Source: Xanthostigma xanthostigma (lineage: Eukaryota > Arthropoda > Insecta > Raphidioptera > Raphidiidae). Taken from it: a stretch of 64,000 nucleotides of DNA. The DNA lies in NCBI GenBank assembly GCA_963575645.1, contig OY754468.1, positions 47,193,665 to 47,257,664 of the forward strand, written 5' to 3'. Made by a program: the position numbers and the translations under genes. The notes beneath the pieces were generated by a model. The model made no database searches. It saw only the letters and a list, made by a program, of their open reading frames with translations, and was not told the origin of the DNA. Positions within the stretch are counted from its first letter, which is position 1; every line of letters begins with the position of its first letter. Of this stretch, positions 11,290-22,259 are shown piece by piece.

Positions 11290-12000
11290 GGCCCACGCTT
11301 CTAAACGTTAGAGAAGAGAAAACATTTTTTTCTATTTTTAATACGTTAATATAAGCGTATACATTTATTTCCAAATTTCAAGTCTTCATTTTATTTTACA
11401 ATAATTGAAACGGCGGAAGACACGTTTTTCCACCATCAAGACCCGTCACTCTCACCACTTTCTTTATTTCCTTTTTTTTAAATTTATTATATAAATACTA
11501 TAATCGCAAAAATATGAGAATATTGTTTTGTTCTCAAAGCTACATACAGCTGCAAAGTTTCGCGTCAATTGAACATTTAGAAGAGCGTAAAAATTGGGTT
11601 ACAAAATTTGTTTACATACAAGTCACCGATGACAGCGCTAAACATTTTCTCCATTTGAAGGTCACCAACAGCCAGGGTTATTTGGATATAGTACCAGTTC
11701 ATAGTTAAAGTGATTGATTAGTGAACGTCAATTCTCTAACTTATTGAGCTACCTATGTACCATAAAAAATAGACACATCTATAATTGTCCATATTTAGTA
11801 TGTACCTATTATTATAGTACACTTTGTAGTCATGCTGTTACGATGATATCACGTAAGTCTGTTATATCTATGTGACAAGTTAACTTCATAATTCATAAAT
11901 ATACACCTTAGTTCACACACCCACCGTGTCCGACTTCAAACAGTGGCGTACTTGTAAAAGGGAGAAGCAAAACAACAACGATAAAATAATAGTTTTATTT
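11290..12000. other. No gene recognised
   Basis: The sequence is AT-rich, with short open frames only. A 16-bp relic at 11281 (TCATCGAGCGGCCCACGC) resembles the loop and stem of the snapback family. Confidence 0.4.
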
Positions 12001-12002
12001 AT

Positions 12003-12170
12003 AACTAGCGACCCGGTCCGGTTTCGTCCGAATTTGTAGTTTGCCACGGTTTTTTCGTCGACTTACGGTGCAAATTTGATCTCCACGAAAAGCGCTTCTA
12101 TTTTAACGGCCTATGTCTATCCTTGAAGGTCCATTTTAAATATTGGTAAAAAAAAATTGAAATCGAATTA
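12003..12170 (-). mobile_element. LINE/RTE-like 3' fragment (family of 34730 and 54107)
   Basis: The reverse complement of this piece matches the tail at 34790-34955 and at 54160-54345. Shared landmarks are GGAGAC.AATTTTGCA, ACGTAAGTCGACGAAAAAA.GGTGG and CACC.ATATTTAAAATGGACCTTC. It is 5'-truncated and non-coding. Confidence 0.65.
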
Positions 12171-12995
12171 TCTTCTAGATCCAAACTTACATGCTAAACC
12201 TCTTTGTAATATTAGTGTAGGTATAGGTAATAATAACAGTTACGGCGTAGATAAATGTTTCCTGTAAAACCCAACGATAATGATTTTCTGGAACTATTCA
12301 TTCAATAATCAATACTACCAGGCAACATTCAGCTACAAAGCCTAATATATATAATTCTTCAAATAAAAAAAATTATCGACCAAAGATGTGGGTATATAAT
12401 TCTTCTTGATAAAACCACGCGAGTTATATATATGTCATCGAGTTCTCAGCTCCTGCTGAAACGGACACAGTCGCGAAGAAAACTGAGAAGCGGATAAAAT
12501 ATTGTAACAAACCTGTACTTTCCGTGGTGGAGATTATTTATTTACACCTATTTTGTTAACAAACACAAATAACAAACGAATAAAACAAAACAATACCGTA
12601 ACAGAAAAACAACTAAGTAATAAAATAAGAATTCAAAGTCACTAGTAGTTCTCTATGTAGCGACACCGAGACGGAAGCCAAGGCCGGGAGGTGCGTGTTA
12701 CAATATCAAGAAAACATTTCAAATATTCGTTTGAGTCAATTTTGACTACAGAGCAGTACGCCACTGCTTTGAATGCACATAAAGCGAGCGACACACATGT
12801 ACAGTGACGTGCAGCCGATACCAAAGCTGTGATAAGACATTTGAGATGCCACAGACCATGACACAGTGGGCCTTGGTTCGAGATAACGCGTAATTGACGT
12901 TATACAGGAATACGCTTCGCCAATTAAAACGTGAATTTCAATCTCGTGTTTCAATTTTCATCGTAACTATTTTATTTCGCTTCATAACAGAATAC

Positions 12996-13292
12996 TTCAA
13001 ATAATTAAAATTGTCGACCAATTTTTCTCAGACCAATATATTGACAAAAATTTAAAAAAAATAATTCTTTTGATTCTTTCAAAAATATTCAATCATCGTG
13101 CATTCTTTATTAATTATTAAATAACTAATATTAATATTTTTCTGAAGAAAATCCAAATCCGGATCGAAACGTCATCTTGTGTTATATTGATTTGTTATTT
13201 TTTTAATTTTTGTCAATATATTGGTCTGAGAAAAATTGGTCGACAATTTTATTTATTTGAAGAGTTCTATTCAGACGTCAAAGATTTGAATT
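12996..13292 (+). mobile_element. Inverted-repeat element with hammerhead-like core, copy 1
   Basis: The arms CGACCAATTTTTCTCAGACC ... TATTGACAAAAATT are inverted around a unique middle. The core CTGAAGA-AAATCCAAATCCGGATC-GAAAC lies at 13142-13170. It has the conserved CUGANGA and GAAA boxes of hammerhead ribozymes and a short stem, ATCC/GGAT. The right end carries a tail, GAAGAGTTCTATTCAGACGT. The layout suggests a Penelope-like retroelement relic. Confidence 0.6.
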
Positions 13293-14256
13293 TTATAACA
13301 GAATAGTCTTTCTCTTAAGTCATTGCTCGTTAAGCTATTTCTAGCTCTTTCCTTTTTTTACTATTTTCAATCAGCAAATGAAACATTTTCCAATAAAAGA
13401 AATTTTAAAAATTGCAAATTTTTCAGTAAAATAGCTGCCTGTATAGCGGTAGTGAAATGACGCATTTAATGCTAGTGCTGTAAAATAAAACAAATGAATT
13501 CCATTTAACGAGCCCAACATTAATTTCCAAAAACGGCCTGTCCATTTAACAGTATATGTGGAACAGAGAAAGCAAAATAAGCGTATAGTTTTCGTAAGCA
13601 ACCCAACACACATAGATCTATCAATAATATTAAAGATATCAGCTATTTTATAGAAGGTATATGCAAAAAAAAGCAGTATATTATAACCCGTGAAACTCGT
13701 TGAGCTTGTTACAATATAATGTCACAGCTCGTACATAATAAATTTTAAAGTCCAGATGCATAACTATACTATTAACTGACTAAAATAAGGAGCGTTTTCT
13801 GCCAAACGTCAAAATAGGTGGTATAAAAAATAGCCATATGTCAAATTGTTTTCATGTAAAACGGATTTCCTTTCTGGATTATGAGTACTGCGGAATAGTC
13901 ACTCCAAACAAAAGAAAGTGTCCTGAAGTAGAGCTCACGTAGGCTGTGACTAAGCATTTTATACTGAGTGCATTCACCTAAGTGATGACTAAAGAAGAGA
14001 AAACCTTGCCTTTCAAATTTATTGTTCAAAGAAATGTCCACATTAAAATAATTTTATTCCTTATTTACCAATTTTGTCGAAATGTGTTGTTAGTTGTAAT
14101 CATTACGTCTATGTGGATTACACTACACCGCTATTTTGAACTAAAAAGTAATAGCTTTTTAAACGCTTTATATTAGTTTGGGTTGTAACTAACTATGTAT
14201 GTATGTATGTATGTATTATGTATGTATGTATGCATGTAACGGAATCTTTGAGCATA

Positions 14257-14555
14257 ATTTTCACCAATTTCCCGAAGTCTGATTAATTTGAAACTTTGCA
14301 TACGTATCAAGGACCGATGACAATGCAATAATTTGATAACAGTTTCCCATTATCCTTATTAGGACCCCCAGGATTAATAAATTCTTTTATAGATCCTCTG
14401 TAGTAAACGCTTTATTTTCACCAATTTCCCGAAGTCTGATTAATTTGAAACTTTGCATACGTATCAAGGACCGATGACAATGCAATAATTTGATAACAGT
14501 TTCCCATTATCCTTATTAGGACCCCAAGGATTAATAAATTCTTTTATAGATCCTC
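14257..14555. repeat. Two-copy direct repeat of 157 bp (retroposon tail)
   Basis: ATTTTCACCAATTTCCCGAA starts at 14257 and 14414. The copies are almost identical through TTTATAGATCCTC. The motif CCCGAAGTCTGATTAATTTG ... TTTGCATACGTATCAAGGAC is a known type of insect LINE tail. A (GTAT)n microsatellite precedes it at 14193-14236. Confidence 0.8.
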
Positions 14556-14573
14556 AAACTAAAAAGTGAAAAA

Positions 14574-14793
14574 TAAAATATAGTTTAAAAAAAACTAAAA
14601 AACACGCTTTATATCGAACTAAAAAGTAAAAAATAATTTTTTTAAAATAAGCTTAAAAAGCGTTGGGCGCTTTGTTCCACATTTTCGTACATCGAGCGCC
14701 CAACGCTTTTTAAGCTTATTTTAAAAAAATTATTTTTTACTTTTTAGTTCGATATAAAGCGTGTTTTTTAGTTTTTTTTAAACTATATTTTTT
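14574..14793. mobile_element. Snapback (foldback) element, copy 2, complete
   Basis: This is a nearly perfect 220-bp palindrome. Each arm of about 97 bp contains TAGTTTAAAAAAAACTAAAA, CACGCTTTATATCGAAC, AAATAAGCTTAAAAAGCG and TTGGGCGC. The loop is the same as in copy 1 at the window start. There is no coding capacity. The two copies share the outer arms and loop but differ in the inner arm (TTGGGCGC here, TGGGGCGC in copy 1), with compensatory changes on both sides. Confidence 0.85.
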
Positions 14794-14919
14794 CAATGGT
14801 AGTTGAAAAATAAGAAGGAAGAATCGATGAGAAGCTTAAAGATCGTTTTTTTATTACTCTCAATTCTTTAGAGCCTAGAGTCGTCAAATTAGAGCATAGG
14901 TATATCTATTAATTAACTA

Positions 14920-15255
14920 TATGAATCATTGCCTATCTACTCAATGTGCGATGAGTGAACGCAACAAAGCTTATCAAAAATATATCTGCGTCTCTTTCTT
15001 CGATGTAATTCCCTGATTTCTCCGATGATAGGATTGGTTGATGTACTTGCATTCAATCTGAATAAAGTATCTTTGTTTCAAAAACTTTGTCTTTTTCTAT
15101 AACGCGTACCCAGCTTTTGGCCCAGGATTAAATTAGAAATTTATTAAGCCGGGTCCTCCGTGCTTGTTTTGCCCTCCTGGATACGCCAGTGCTTACTGCG
15201 TAAAAAAAGACAGAAGCATATGTTTGCATCCTAATGGTTCGATTGCGATTCGTCA
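14920..15255 (+). mobile_element. Dispersed repeat, copy 1 (also 26873-27000 and 30159-30545)
   Basis: It shares ATATGAATCATTG, GATTTCTCCGATGATAGGAT, CCGTGCTTGTTTTGCCCTCC and TGGATACGCCAGTGCTTAC with the copy at 30159. The 3' half alone also occurs at 26873. It is non-coding. Confidence 0.7.
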
Positions 15256-15259
15256 TTGG

Positions 15260-16100
15260 TGCTTATAGTGAACTTTTCACTTTTGTTTGTCGCAATTCGC
15301 TTGTTTGTCATGTCTTTCCGCGACTCGAATTTTCACTAATCTACTCAACGACTGACAAACCAACAACACCTGTTTTGTAAATAAAAAGATCTAAATTGAA
15401 AATAAATATCGGTGTCAGGGTATTAGTAATTCTTCAGTTGCAGCGTAGTGAAAATAGCTCATGACTGTCAGAAATTGAAACCAATGACGTAATATTATGT
15501 CACCTGTGTCGGCACAAAGCTGATGAATCTTTGCTATAATATCTATGACCACAAAATAAAACAGCTTATGTAGATCTTGCGATATAACGAGAATAATATC
15601 GCCCCCACTATTAAGGTTTTGCTGTAGACTGAAAAGTAAAAATCATTTTTAAATATAAAGATTTTGTTCAACCGAATTTGATATAATTTGTGGGGAACTT
15701 CCTATTGCTGTTGAATAAAATCTATATTGGGATCCGCAATATGGACTACTCTATCTGGCGGCGAAACTTACTAACTAACATGTGAGAAACAAGTATATCA
15801 ATCGTACTGTCAATGAATACTGTTAATGGTGATTTTTTTTATAATAACAATAAAAAAACGTTGTTAATTAATAAATGTCTTATATAAAAAGTTAGTAAAA
15901 GGTTGTAATAGTACCACGTCATTTCAATGCTGATGGTTAGTTATTTTACCATGTAAGTAAATATTATACTTAGTCTTAGTATTGAGAACTTAATTTATTA
16001 ATTGAATAGTTATTATTATTAAATAACATTAAGAATTTTGGGTAGAAAAAAAAAATAAAGTTGAAAATACATTTTGACAGATGACTATTTTTAGGTTGGT
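15260..16100. other. No gene recognised
   Basis: AT-rich sequence without recognisable repeats apart from poly-A/T tracts. Reading the minus strand after the donor at 16106, I found no convincing next exon for the segment below. Confidence 0.4.
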
Positions 16101-16106
16101 AACTTA

Positions 16107-16403
16107 CCTGTTGCAATAAAGTAATGTTTCAATAATATGCTTGCAAGCTTCATCAACACTGCATTGATATATAATATCTCTACTTACCACTTTCACTTCT
16201 TGTGGATTACTCTTTAAATCGGAAGTTTGTAAACAGAAAGCATTAAAATTCACCTCACTTGACGGTTCTGTTTCAAATGAATTTTTGTCTAATTTTATAA
16301 TATGGCCGGCATTAAATATACGCTCCTTTTCAACGAAATTTCTTTTTCGGTGATTTGTATCAGCCCAATTACATATTGTGCTGATACTTATCATTTTATT
16401 GCA
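16107..16403 (-). pseudogene. SWIM zinc-finger exon of the insect YqaJ-associated family (probable remnant)
   Basis: On the minus strand, an acceptor (GATTTTTTTTAAG) opens a 297-bp, phase 0-0 exon that ends at a consensus donor, AACAG|GTAAGT. It has 99 uninterrupted codons. The residues ICNWADTNHRKRNFVEKERI, FNAGHIIKLD, FCLQTSDLK and ACKHIIETLLYCNR match, from memory, the N-terminal SWIM region of multi-copy insect proteins that also carry a YqaJ-like exonuclease domain. The C-x-C part of the zinc finger is shortened (only CSVDEACKH remains, where about CSCxAGxxxxCKH is usual), so metal binding is doubtful. No YqaJ exon is recognisable nearby. The frame opens with GTG, not ATG, which fits a splice-bounded exon. 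Confidence 0.5.
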
Positions 16404-16875
16404 CTTAAAAAAAATCACAATTGCACTGTTTACTATATAGTAACCATAGTAAATGATATCATATTGTCGTCATGTTTTAAAGCTCCATCCATTTGAAGGA
16501 CCCCAATAGGTATATATATTTATGAATTATTTTTTACTTTTTAGTCCACATTGCTATACGTAGGTATATGTGTGATTTTTTGAGTTTTTTTAAACTTATT
16601 TTTTTAAGCTAAATTTCATTTAATATACGTAGAAAAATGTTGTTTCGATCGATCAATTATGTTCAAAGCAGGATCGATTTAAAATTCCATTTTGCTTTTC
16701 TTGTCATCACAAACTAAGGTCATTGTCAAATCAGATTTTCTAACAATTGTTTCTGCAACCCAACACAAGTGTATATTTTGAATTCTATAGATATGTAACG
16801 GCAAATAAACAGAAAAAAATCAGAAAATCGACTTTCGACATACGAGTTCTTGCTTTTTAAACACTGATATAATTT

Positions 16876-17121
16876 TATCTCACCAAAACATAAACGTGAA
16901 AAAATGGCCAAGTTCGATACAATAAACAACTGGGTTTGCCGACTTTGCCAAAAAAAAGAAGCGAGATCTAAGAAGGTGCTAAATTTTCACTTGACAAGTC
17001 ATTTATTTATAATATAAAACATAAAAACTTGCCAAGTGAAAATTTGGTAAAAAATCGACAAACCCATTTGGTCTTTATATCGAACTTGGTCCATTTTTCA
17101 CATTTTTGTTTTTGGTGGGAT
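16876..17121. mobile_element. Foldback element, AAGTTCGATA family, copy 1
   Basis: The arms GGCCAAGTTCGATA ... TTCACTTGACAAG and CTTGCCAAGTGAA ... TATCGAACTTGGTCC are inverted over about 100 bp with mismatches. It is related to 28111-28360. It is non-coding. Confidence 0.7.
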
Positions 17122-17823
17122 TTCAATACTTTCCGTAAAGTTAAAGTCTTACTTAATCTATTTAAATTCAATATTATACCACACTTCACTATATCACACG
17201 ACTAGATACGAGTAGTCTTCGAGCGACCGGTTGATGCATTCGAGTCAATGCTCCCAGCACCGACTAGATGCTTGTGAATTATCAGTGAATCGAGCCAGTG
17301 AATGCCCCGTCGTAATTTTTCCACGTTCGTATCTTTGAAACTAGTCCACCTAGACGTACGAAATTTGAAACACTGCTTTTTTTGGGAAACCTTAACCTCC
17401 CTTGAAAGAACACCGTTTCGTAACGTAACTAGTTCTGAGATAGAGTTGGGTTAAAAAGGGCTCAAACTGGTTCTTGTGTTTTGCGAGGACTTGGCCGACG
17501 CACCTCGTGCGCTATCTTAGATATAACTGTTTTCCTTTTATCATATACATTTTTCAGAGTATAGCACTATTATAATCTTATGTGACACAGAAAGTGTACA
17601 GAAAGACTATGTAAGCAGTGAAACGCAAACACGGCAAGTGCGTTATAAATCACGCCTTTTTGACACGCACACAGTCTTTCTGTGTTGCATATTATATCAA
17701 ACATGTGAGTGTTCAAAAGCTACGTTTATTCTCTCTAAGCGTCCCGAGTTTAGTAACACTCTGTAAAGCCAATGTCGAACTTTCATTCAGTTAAAACTCT
17801 GTCATCCATCAGTGATCTATGAA

Positions 17824-18299
17824 ATAATAGTATATTGTGCGACTAGTGAGAGAAGGAGAAGATTCCATGAGCGTAAAACGCACGCGAGTGGAATATTCCC
17901 CTTTGATCAATGGTCGCACATAATACTTTATTCAACTAGCAGGAGTAATATGTAATCGGGGCCCTGATAAAAGAGGGAAAAATAATAAATCACTTCATTG
18001 ATTGACGTACCCACCGTCAGTGTATGCACACAAGATTGCCATGACTTTCGCTGAATTGCGATGCTGTTTTCATATATACAATACCGCCTACCACGTTCCT
18101 ATTGGTCCAGAAGCTGCGTGCAGTTTTTTTTCATTATTTCACGCTTGGGCTTGCTACTGAGTTTCTATTGGTCCAGAAAATTCATTATCACACTGTACGG
18201 CTTATTATTAGCACTCTACGCGTCAACATGAAGTAATTTATTATTTCTCCCGAGTTTGGCAGGGCCCCGAAATTACATATTACTCACGCGTGTTGAATA
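17824..18299 (+). mobile_element. Two-hairpin MITE, copy 1
   Basis: The first module (AGTATATTGTGCGACTAG ... GGTCGCACATAATACT) folds on itself. The second module runs from TATTCAACTAGCAGGAGTAA to TTACTCACGCGTGTTGAATA. Its arms of about 80 bp contain GGGGCCCTG / CAGGGCCCC. The interior repeats CCTATTGGTCCAGAA. The copy is followed directly by a second, truncated one. Confidence 0.85.
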
Positions 18300-18596
18300 A
18301 TAGTATATTGTACGACTAGTGAGAGAAGGCGAAGATTCCATGAGCGTGAAATTTGGCGCACGAGCGTAGCGAGTGCGGTAACACGTGAGTGAAATATTCT
18401 CCTTCGATCAATAGTCGCACATAATACTTTATTCAACTAGCACGAGTAATAATATGTAATCGGGGCCCTGATAAAAGAGGGGGAAATAATAAATCACTTC
18501 ATTGATTGACGTACCCACCACCCTCGATGCACACACGAAGGCCCTGACTTTCGCTGAATTGCGAACCGCGTTCCTATTGGTCCAGAAACTGTGCAT
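18300..18596 (+). mobile_element. Two-hairpin MITE, copy 2 (3'-truncated, tandem to copy 1)
   Basis: It starts in the AATA that ends the preceding copy and carries hairpin 1 with its apex CGCACGAGCGTAGCGAGTGCG. It stops after the first CCTATTGGTCCAGAAAC, so its second terminal arm is missing. Confidence 0.85.
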
Positions 18597-18619
18597 CTTC
18601 AAAAATGACTATTTCTAAA

Positions 18620-19460
18620 AATTTTACGTAAAATTTCCATAAATGACCATCTTTGAAGGTCAGTAATTCTTAAAGAAAAAACAAGATAGTTTTTTTTTTG
18701 TAGACAATTAATTTTCCTATAAAAATGTTGTATTGAAAAGTTTTGATAATTTTTTGGAAATCAGGGGCGGCAATTTGAAGGGGACCCTTACCATCGTGTT
18801 CAGTGACCTCGAAAACGGGGGGGGTCTCCAGATTGGCGCTCTGGCAAAAAATAGCAAAAACCCCAAAATATCCCGACTCCTGACCTCGACTACTTCTTGA
18901 AACAGTAGGTACGGCGGCACGACTATAAGTGCGTGTATGACGAAAATAGGTGTATCTTTGTAAAAGATAATTCTGATGCATGTATGTACTGCAGTTAGTG
19001 TCCCAGAGGAGATATTTGAGAAATGCATCGGATCTTAATGTATGAATCATTTCTATGCAAAATGTAGCGCTAAGCTATTTTCTAAATATTTTCAAACGTT
19101 GTTTAACATATCGTTATTTTTTACTGAATTTAATTGTTAGTTACATACTAAAGTACATACAAAAATTATAAAAAAAATGTATGATATTGGTTGGGCTTCT
19201 TTACATAGAGGGGAGGGGGCATCCGTTGAATTTTCCACGGGCCTCAAACGGTATAGTTACGCCAATGCCTGTTTATATTCGAAGGGATTATGTTTGTTGT
19301 CAAGAATAAAAAATTATTCACAAAAAATCAAGGCATAACCTTAATATAAATACATCAAGAGGGAAAATCCTCTGCTTCGGATTCCCTTACATTACTTTAC
19401 AACTGTATTTTTTATAATAAAATAGCGACTGACATATTCAAAATTAAAACGATTTCTTAT
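18620..19460. other. No gene recognised; degraded element ends
   Basis: Short fragments typical of degraded hAT ends are present, namely TTTCCACGGGCCTCAAACGG at 19234 and AGGGGCGGCAATTTGAAGGG near 18764. Two overlapping open frames on the minus strand at 18670-19050 have no recognisable domain and overlap these fragments. Confidence 0.4.
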
Positions 19461-19467
19461 TCACAAC

Positions 19468-19976
19468 AATAGTATATTGTGCGAGTAGTGAGAGAAGGAG
19501 AAGATTCCATGAGCGTGAAATTTGCCGCACGAGCGTAGCGAGTGCGGTAACACGCGAGTGGAATATTATCCTTCGATCAATGGTCGCACATAATACTTTA
19601 TTCAACTAGCACGAGTAATATGTAATCGGGGCGCTGATAAAAGAGGGAAAAATAATAAATCACTTCATTGATTGACGTACCCACCGCCCTCGATGCACAC
19701 AAGATGGTCCTGACTTTCGCTGAATTGCGATGCTGTTTTCATATATATACAAATCGCTACCGCGTTCCTATTGGTCCAGAAACTATGCAGTAATAATTCA
19801 TTACCGTACAGTTTCGGCTCGCTACCGCGTTCCTATTGGTCCAGAAACTAGGCAGTAATACATTATCGTGCAGTTTCGGCTCATTATTAGCACTCTACGC
19901 GTCAACATGATGTAATTTATTATTTCTCCCGAATTTTGCAGGGCCCCGAAATTATATATTACGCGTGTTGAATAAA
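19468..19976 (+). mobile_element. Two-hairpin MITE, copy 3 (complete)
   Basis: It has both hairpin modules. The segment CGCTACCGCGTTCCTATTGG ... CAGTAATA is duplicated inside. It ends ATTACGCGTGTTGAATAAA. Confidence 0.85.
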
Positions 19977-19979
19977 ATT

Positions 19980-20730
19980 TTTTATAACACTCCGTTTTAA
20001 CTTTCAATTTTTTTAATCTTTATTGTTCGTGATTATTTTTTATTGTTAATTAATTTCTATTAACGCATGTACATTTTTGTATCTCTTTAGGACCAATTAT
20101 AAGTATTATAAAATAATATTGTTATTATATAATAATACAATAACAATATGTTATTAATTATAATTACTTTCATTTATAAAATACTATAAAAAACAAAAAA
20201 TAATTGTAATAACAATTTAACAAACACCTATCTATATTATTGATACTTTTAACTTTTTAATCATTGTACCTACACAGTACAAAATCAGAATAAATAATAT
20301 GAACGAATTTAGACATTCATTTTGTTGCAATACATATTATAATATGTAATTTTATAATTGATTTAAACACGATTATTTACCGATTAAAAAGCAAAGTCAA
20401 CTTAAACAAAACGAGATGATTTTAAACTCGTATTGATTTTACGAAGAATTGACTACACATATTTTTATTTGTCAAGTAAAAAACAAGCGTGTCTGTCATT
20501 TTGTTTGATTAAAGCCGCTGTTATGGTTCTTTAAACTTAAAGCTTTTAAAATAACACAAATCTGGTTATATTTGTTAAACAGAAAACTGAATGTATCCCC
20601 GTTTCAGTTTTATTTTCTTTCTTTTTTCGTTTTGTTGTGGCGTTTTGAAGAGTAAACATTGGTTCCCAACCTTTATACCTTCGTGGTGCTAGTCAATTTC
20701 GAGTAGTGGGCAAGGTCGTAGATAACGGGG
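19980..20730. other. AT-rich spacer, no gene recognised
   Basis: Very AT-rich simple sequence lies at 20090-20220 (TATTGTTATTATATAATAAT). A degraded GGTTCCCAACCTTTATACC-like hAT end is near 20662. Confidence 0.4.
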
Positions 20731-21700
20731 GGGAGTATAGGCGTTTGAGGGTAGTTCTTTAAAAAAACAATTACAATAGAATCCGGATAAAGCGACTGTT
20801 AAGGGACCGGCTATATTACGCCGTACTAACCGGACGACGCACAAAACGGCATGAAATTTTTTTTTTTTTTTTTTATATATAGTTATTTATGGACGCATCG
20901 ACATCAAAGGTCATTAGCGTCCGGATCTATATCTATCATGAATCTAACTATGTAACTATGAAGTTATTTTGGGCCTATTAAAACTAATTGTACTAAATGA
21001 GCGAATATAGTCCTGATGAGTGGAGAAACGATATTATACGCTGGATGCCGTTCGAAATTTTATATAATAATATCTCATTTTGACGTGCGTTGACACGAAG
21101 TTAACGCAGTGATTCATCAAAAGGGGAAAAAATACTATGGAATTTACTCGGGAATAAAACAGCGTGCATCTGGGAAGGAATCGAGATAATGCAAGTATTT
21201 GCCCTTGAAATTATGAATCATTTTGAGATGTGCGTCGTTCTAACCGAACAACTTTTAATAAATTAAGTCGCTGAAAGCGGTTGATCGCTTTAACCGGAGT
21301 CGTACTAAACGGATATACTTTCGCAGTATGTTTTATGAAAATCAAACTTGAGGTTGCATTTACGTCGTTAAAAGCGGTTGGCCGTTATAAACGGAGTCGT
21401 ACTATTCGGATTCTACTGCATGGAGTTGTGTCGATGCGATGGCGTTTTTTTTGCGCAGTGAAAAGGGGACGGCGTTTGTAGGAAGTTCTTAAAAAAAATT
21501 GCGGGGTCGTGTATACAAAGTGAGATAGTAATATAGTAATTCTACACCAGCTGCTATGACGTGTATATGTGATTTCTGATTAGTTAGAATCAAAAAATGA
21601 CAGTGAAAGACGAAAAGTAGTTCCATTTTTTTACGTTTTTTGAAGGAGAATTTAGCGTTTTCTTATTTCTATGACTTAAAAAAAAGGCAAAATTTAGGCA
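20730..21700 (-). mobile_element. Minisatellite-bearing element (copy B), split by a pogo-like insertion
   Basis: The reverse complement of 21480-21700 matches 1597-1812, and minisatellite unit pieces lie at 20730-20772 and 21419-21500. The unit is interrupted at its ...CAATTA sequence by the 645-bp insert at 20774-21418, which shows the order of insertion. Confidence 0.7.
20774..21418. mobile_element. pogo/Tigger-like non-autonomous element
   Basis: The ends CAATAGAATCCGGAT and ATTCGGATTCTACTG are imperfect inverted repeats of the CAGTAGAATCC type used by pogo-like DNA transposons. TA precedes the left end, while the right flank is CA, so one side of the TA duplication has decayed. Inside, GTCGTACTA.TCGGAT-like repeats recur at 21300 and 21399. 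No transposase ORF was found. Confidence 0.55.
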
Positions 21701-21919
21701 CAGCGAGCTATCGTACTAGACCTGACTCTATTTAATGAATAGAGTAACTGTTATCCATTGAAGTTAATGATAAGTATTCGGAAAAGATTCCGTGGCATTA
21801 GGATCGAAAATTAAGCAATAATGAGATTTTTTTTAATTTGCATTTAATGCTTGCGTTTCGATACGTTTTGTATCATCTTTTCAGTTTTCAAATGCTGTCA
21901 TCTTGTGTTGTATCAGCAG

Positions 21920-22257
21920 TAGAGCTATAAAAGTAACGAGAAATTGTGTGCCCGTATGTATTACTTAAAGAACCAGTACCCGTTACTTTCGTATCGTTAC
22001 GTTACTCGTTACTTTTCATACGACATACCATAGTGTACTAACAGCACCAAGTATGTACCATCACATCGAGGCGCGTCGCATACGTGATACGGTATGACTT
22101 CGTTCGTATAACGTATAACCGCATCAAACGAGTCGAACTGACATGGATGCGAAAGATGAGAGTAATGAAATGAAATTGTAAGTAACGATTCGTTACTTCG
22201 AGTCAGACGATGTACCCGTTACTCAGTAACGAATACATACGGTTTGTTACAGCTCTA
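21920..22257. mobile_element. hAT-type MITE TAGAGCTRTAA, copy 1
   Basis: The TIR TAGAGCTATAA pairs with TTACAGCTCTA. The flanks ATCAGCAG and ATCACCAG agree at 7 of 8 positions. It is 338 bp and is a close relative of the copy at 41002-41343 in Wnt6 intron 1. It is full of CGTTACT / AGTAACG motifs. Confidence 0.85.
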
Positions 22258-22259
22258 AT

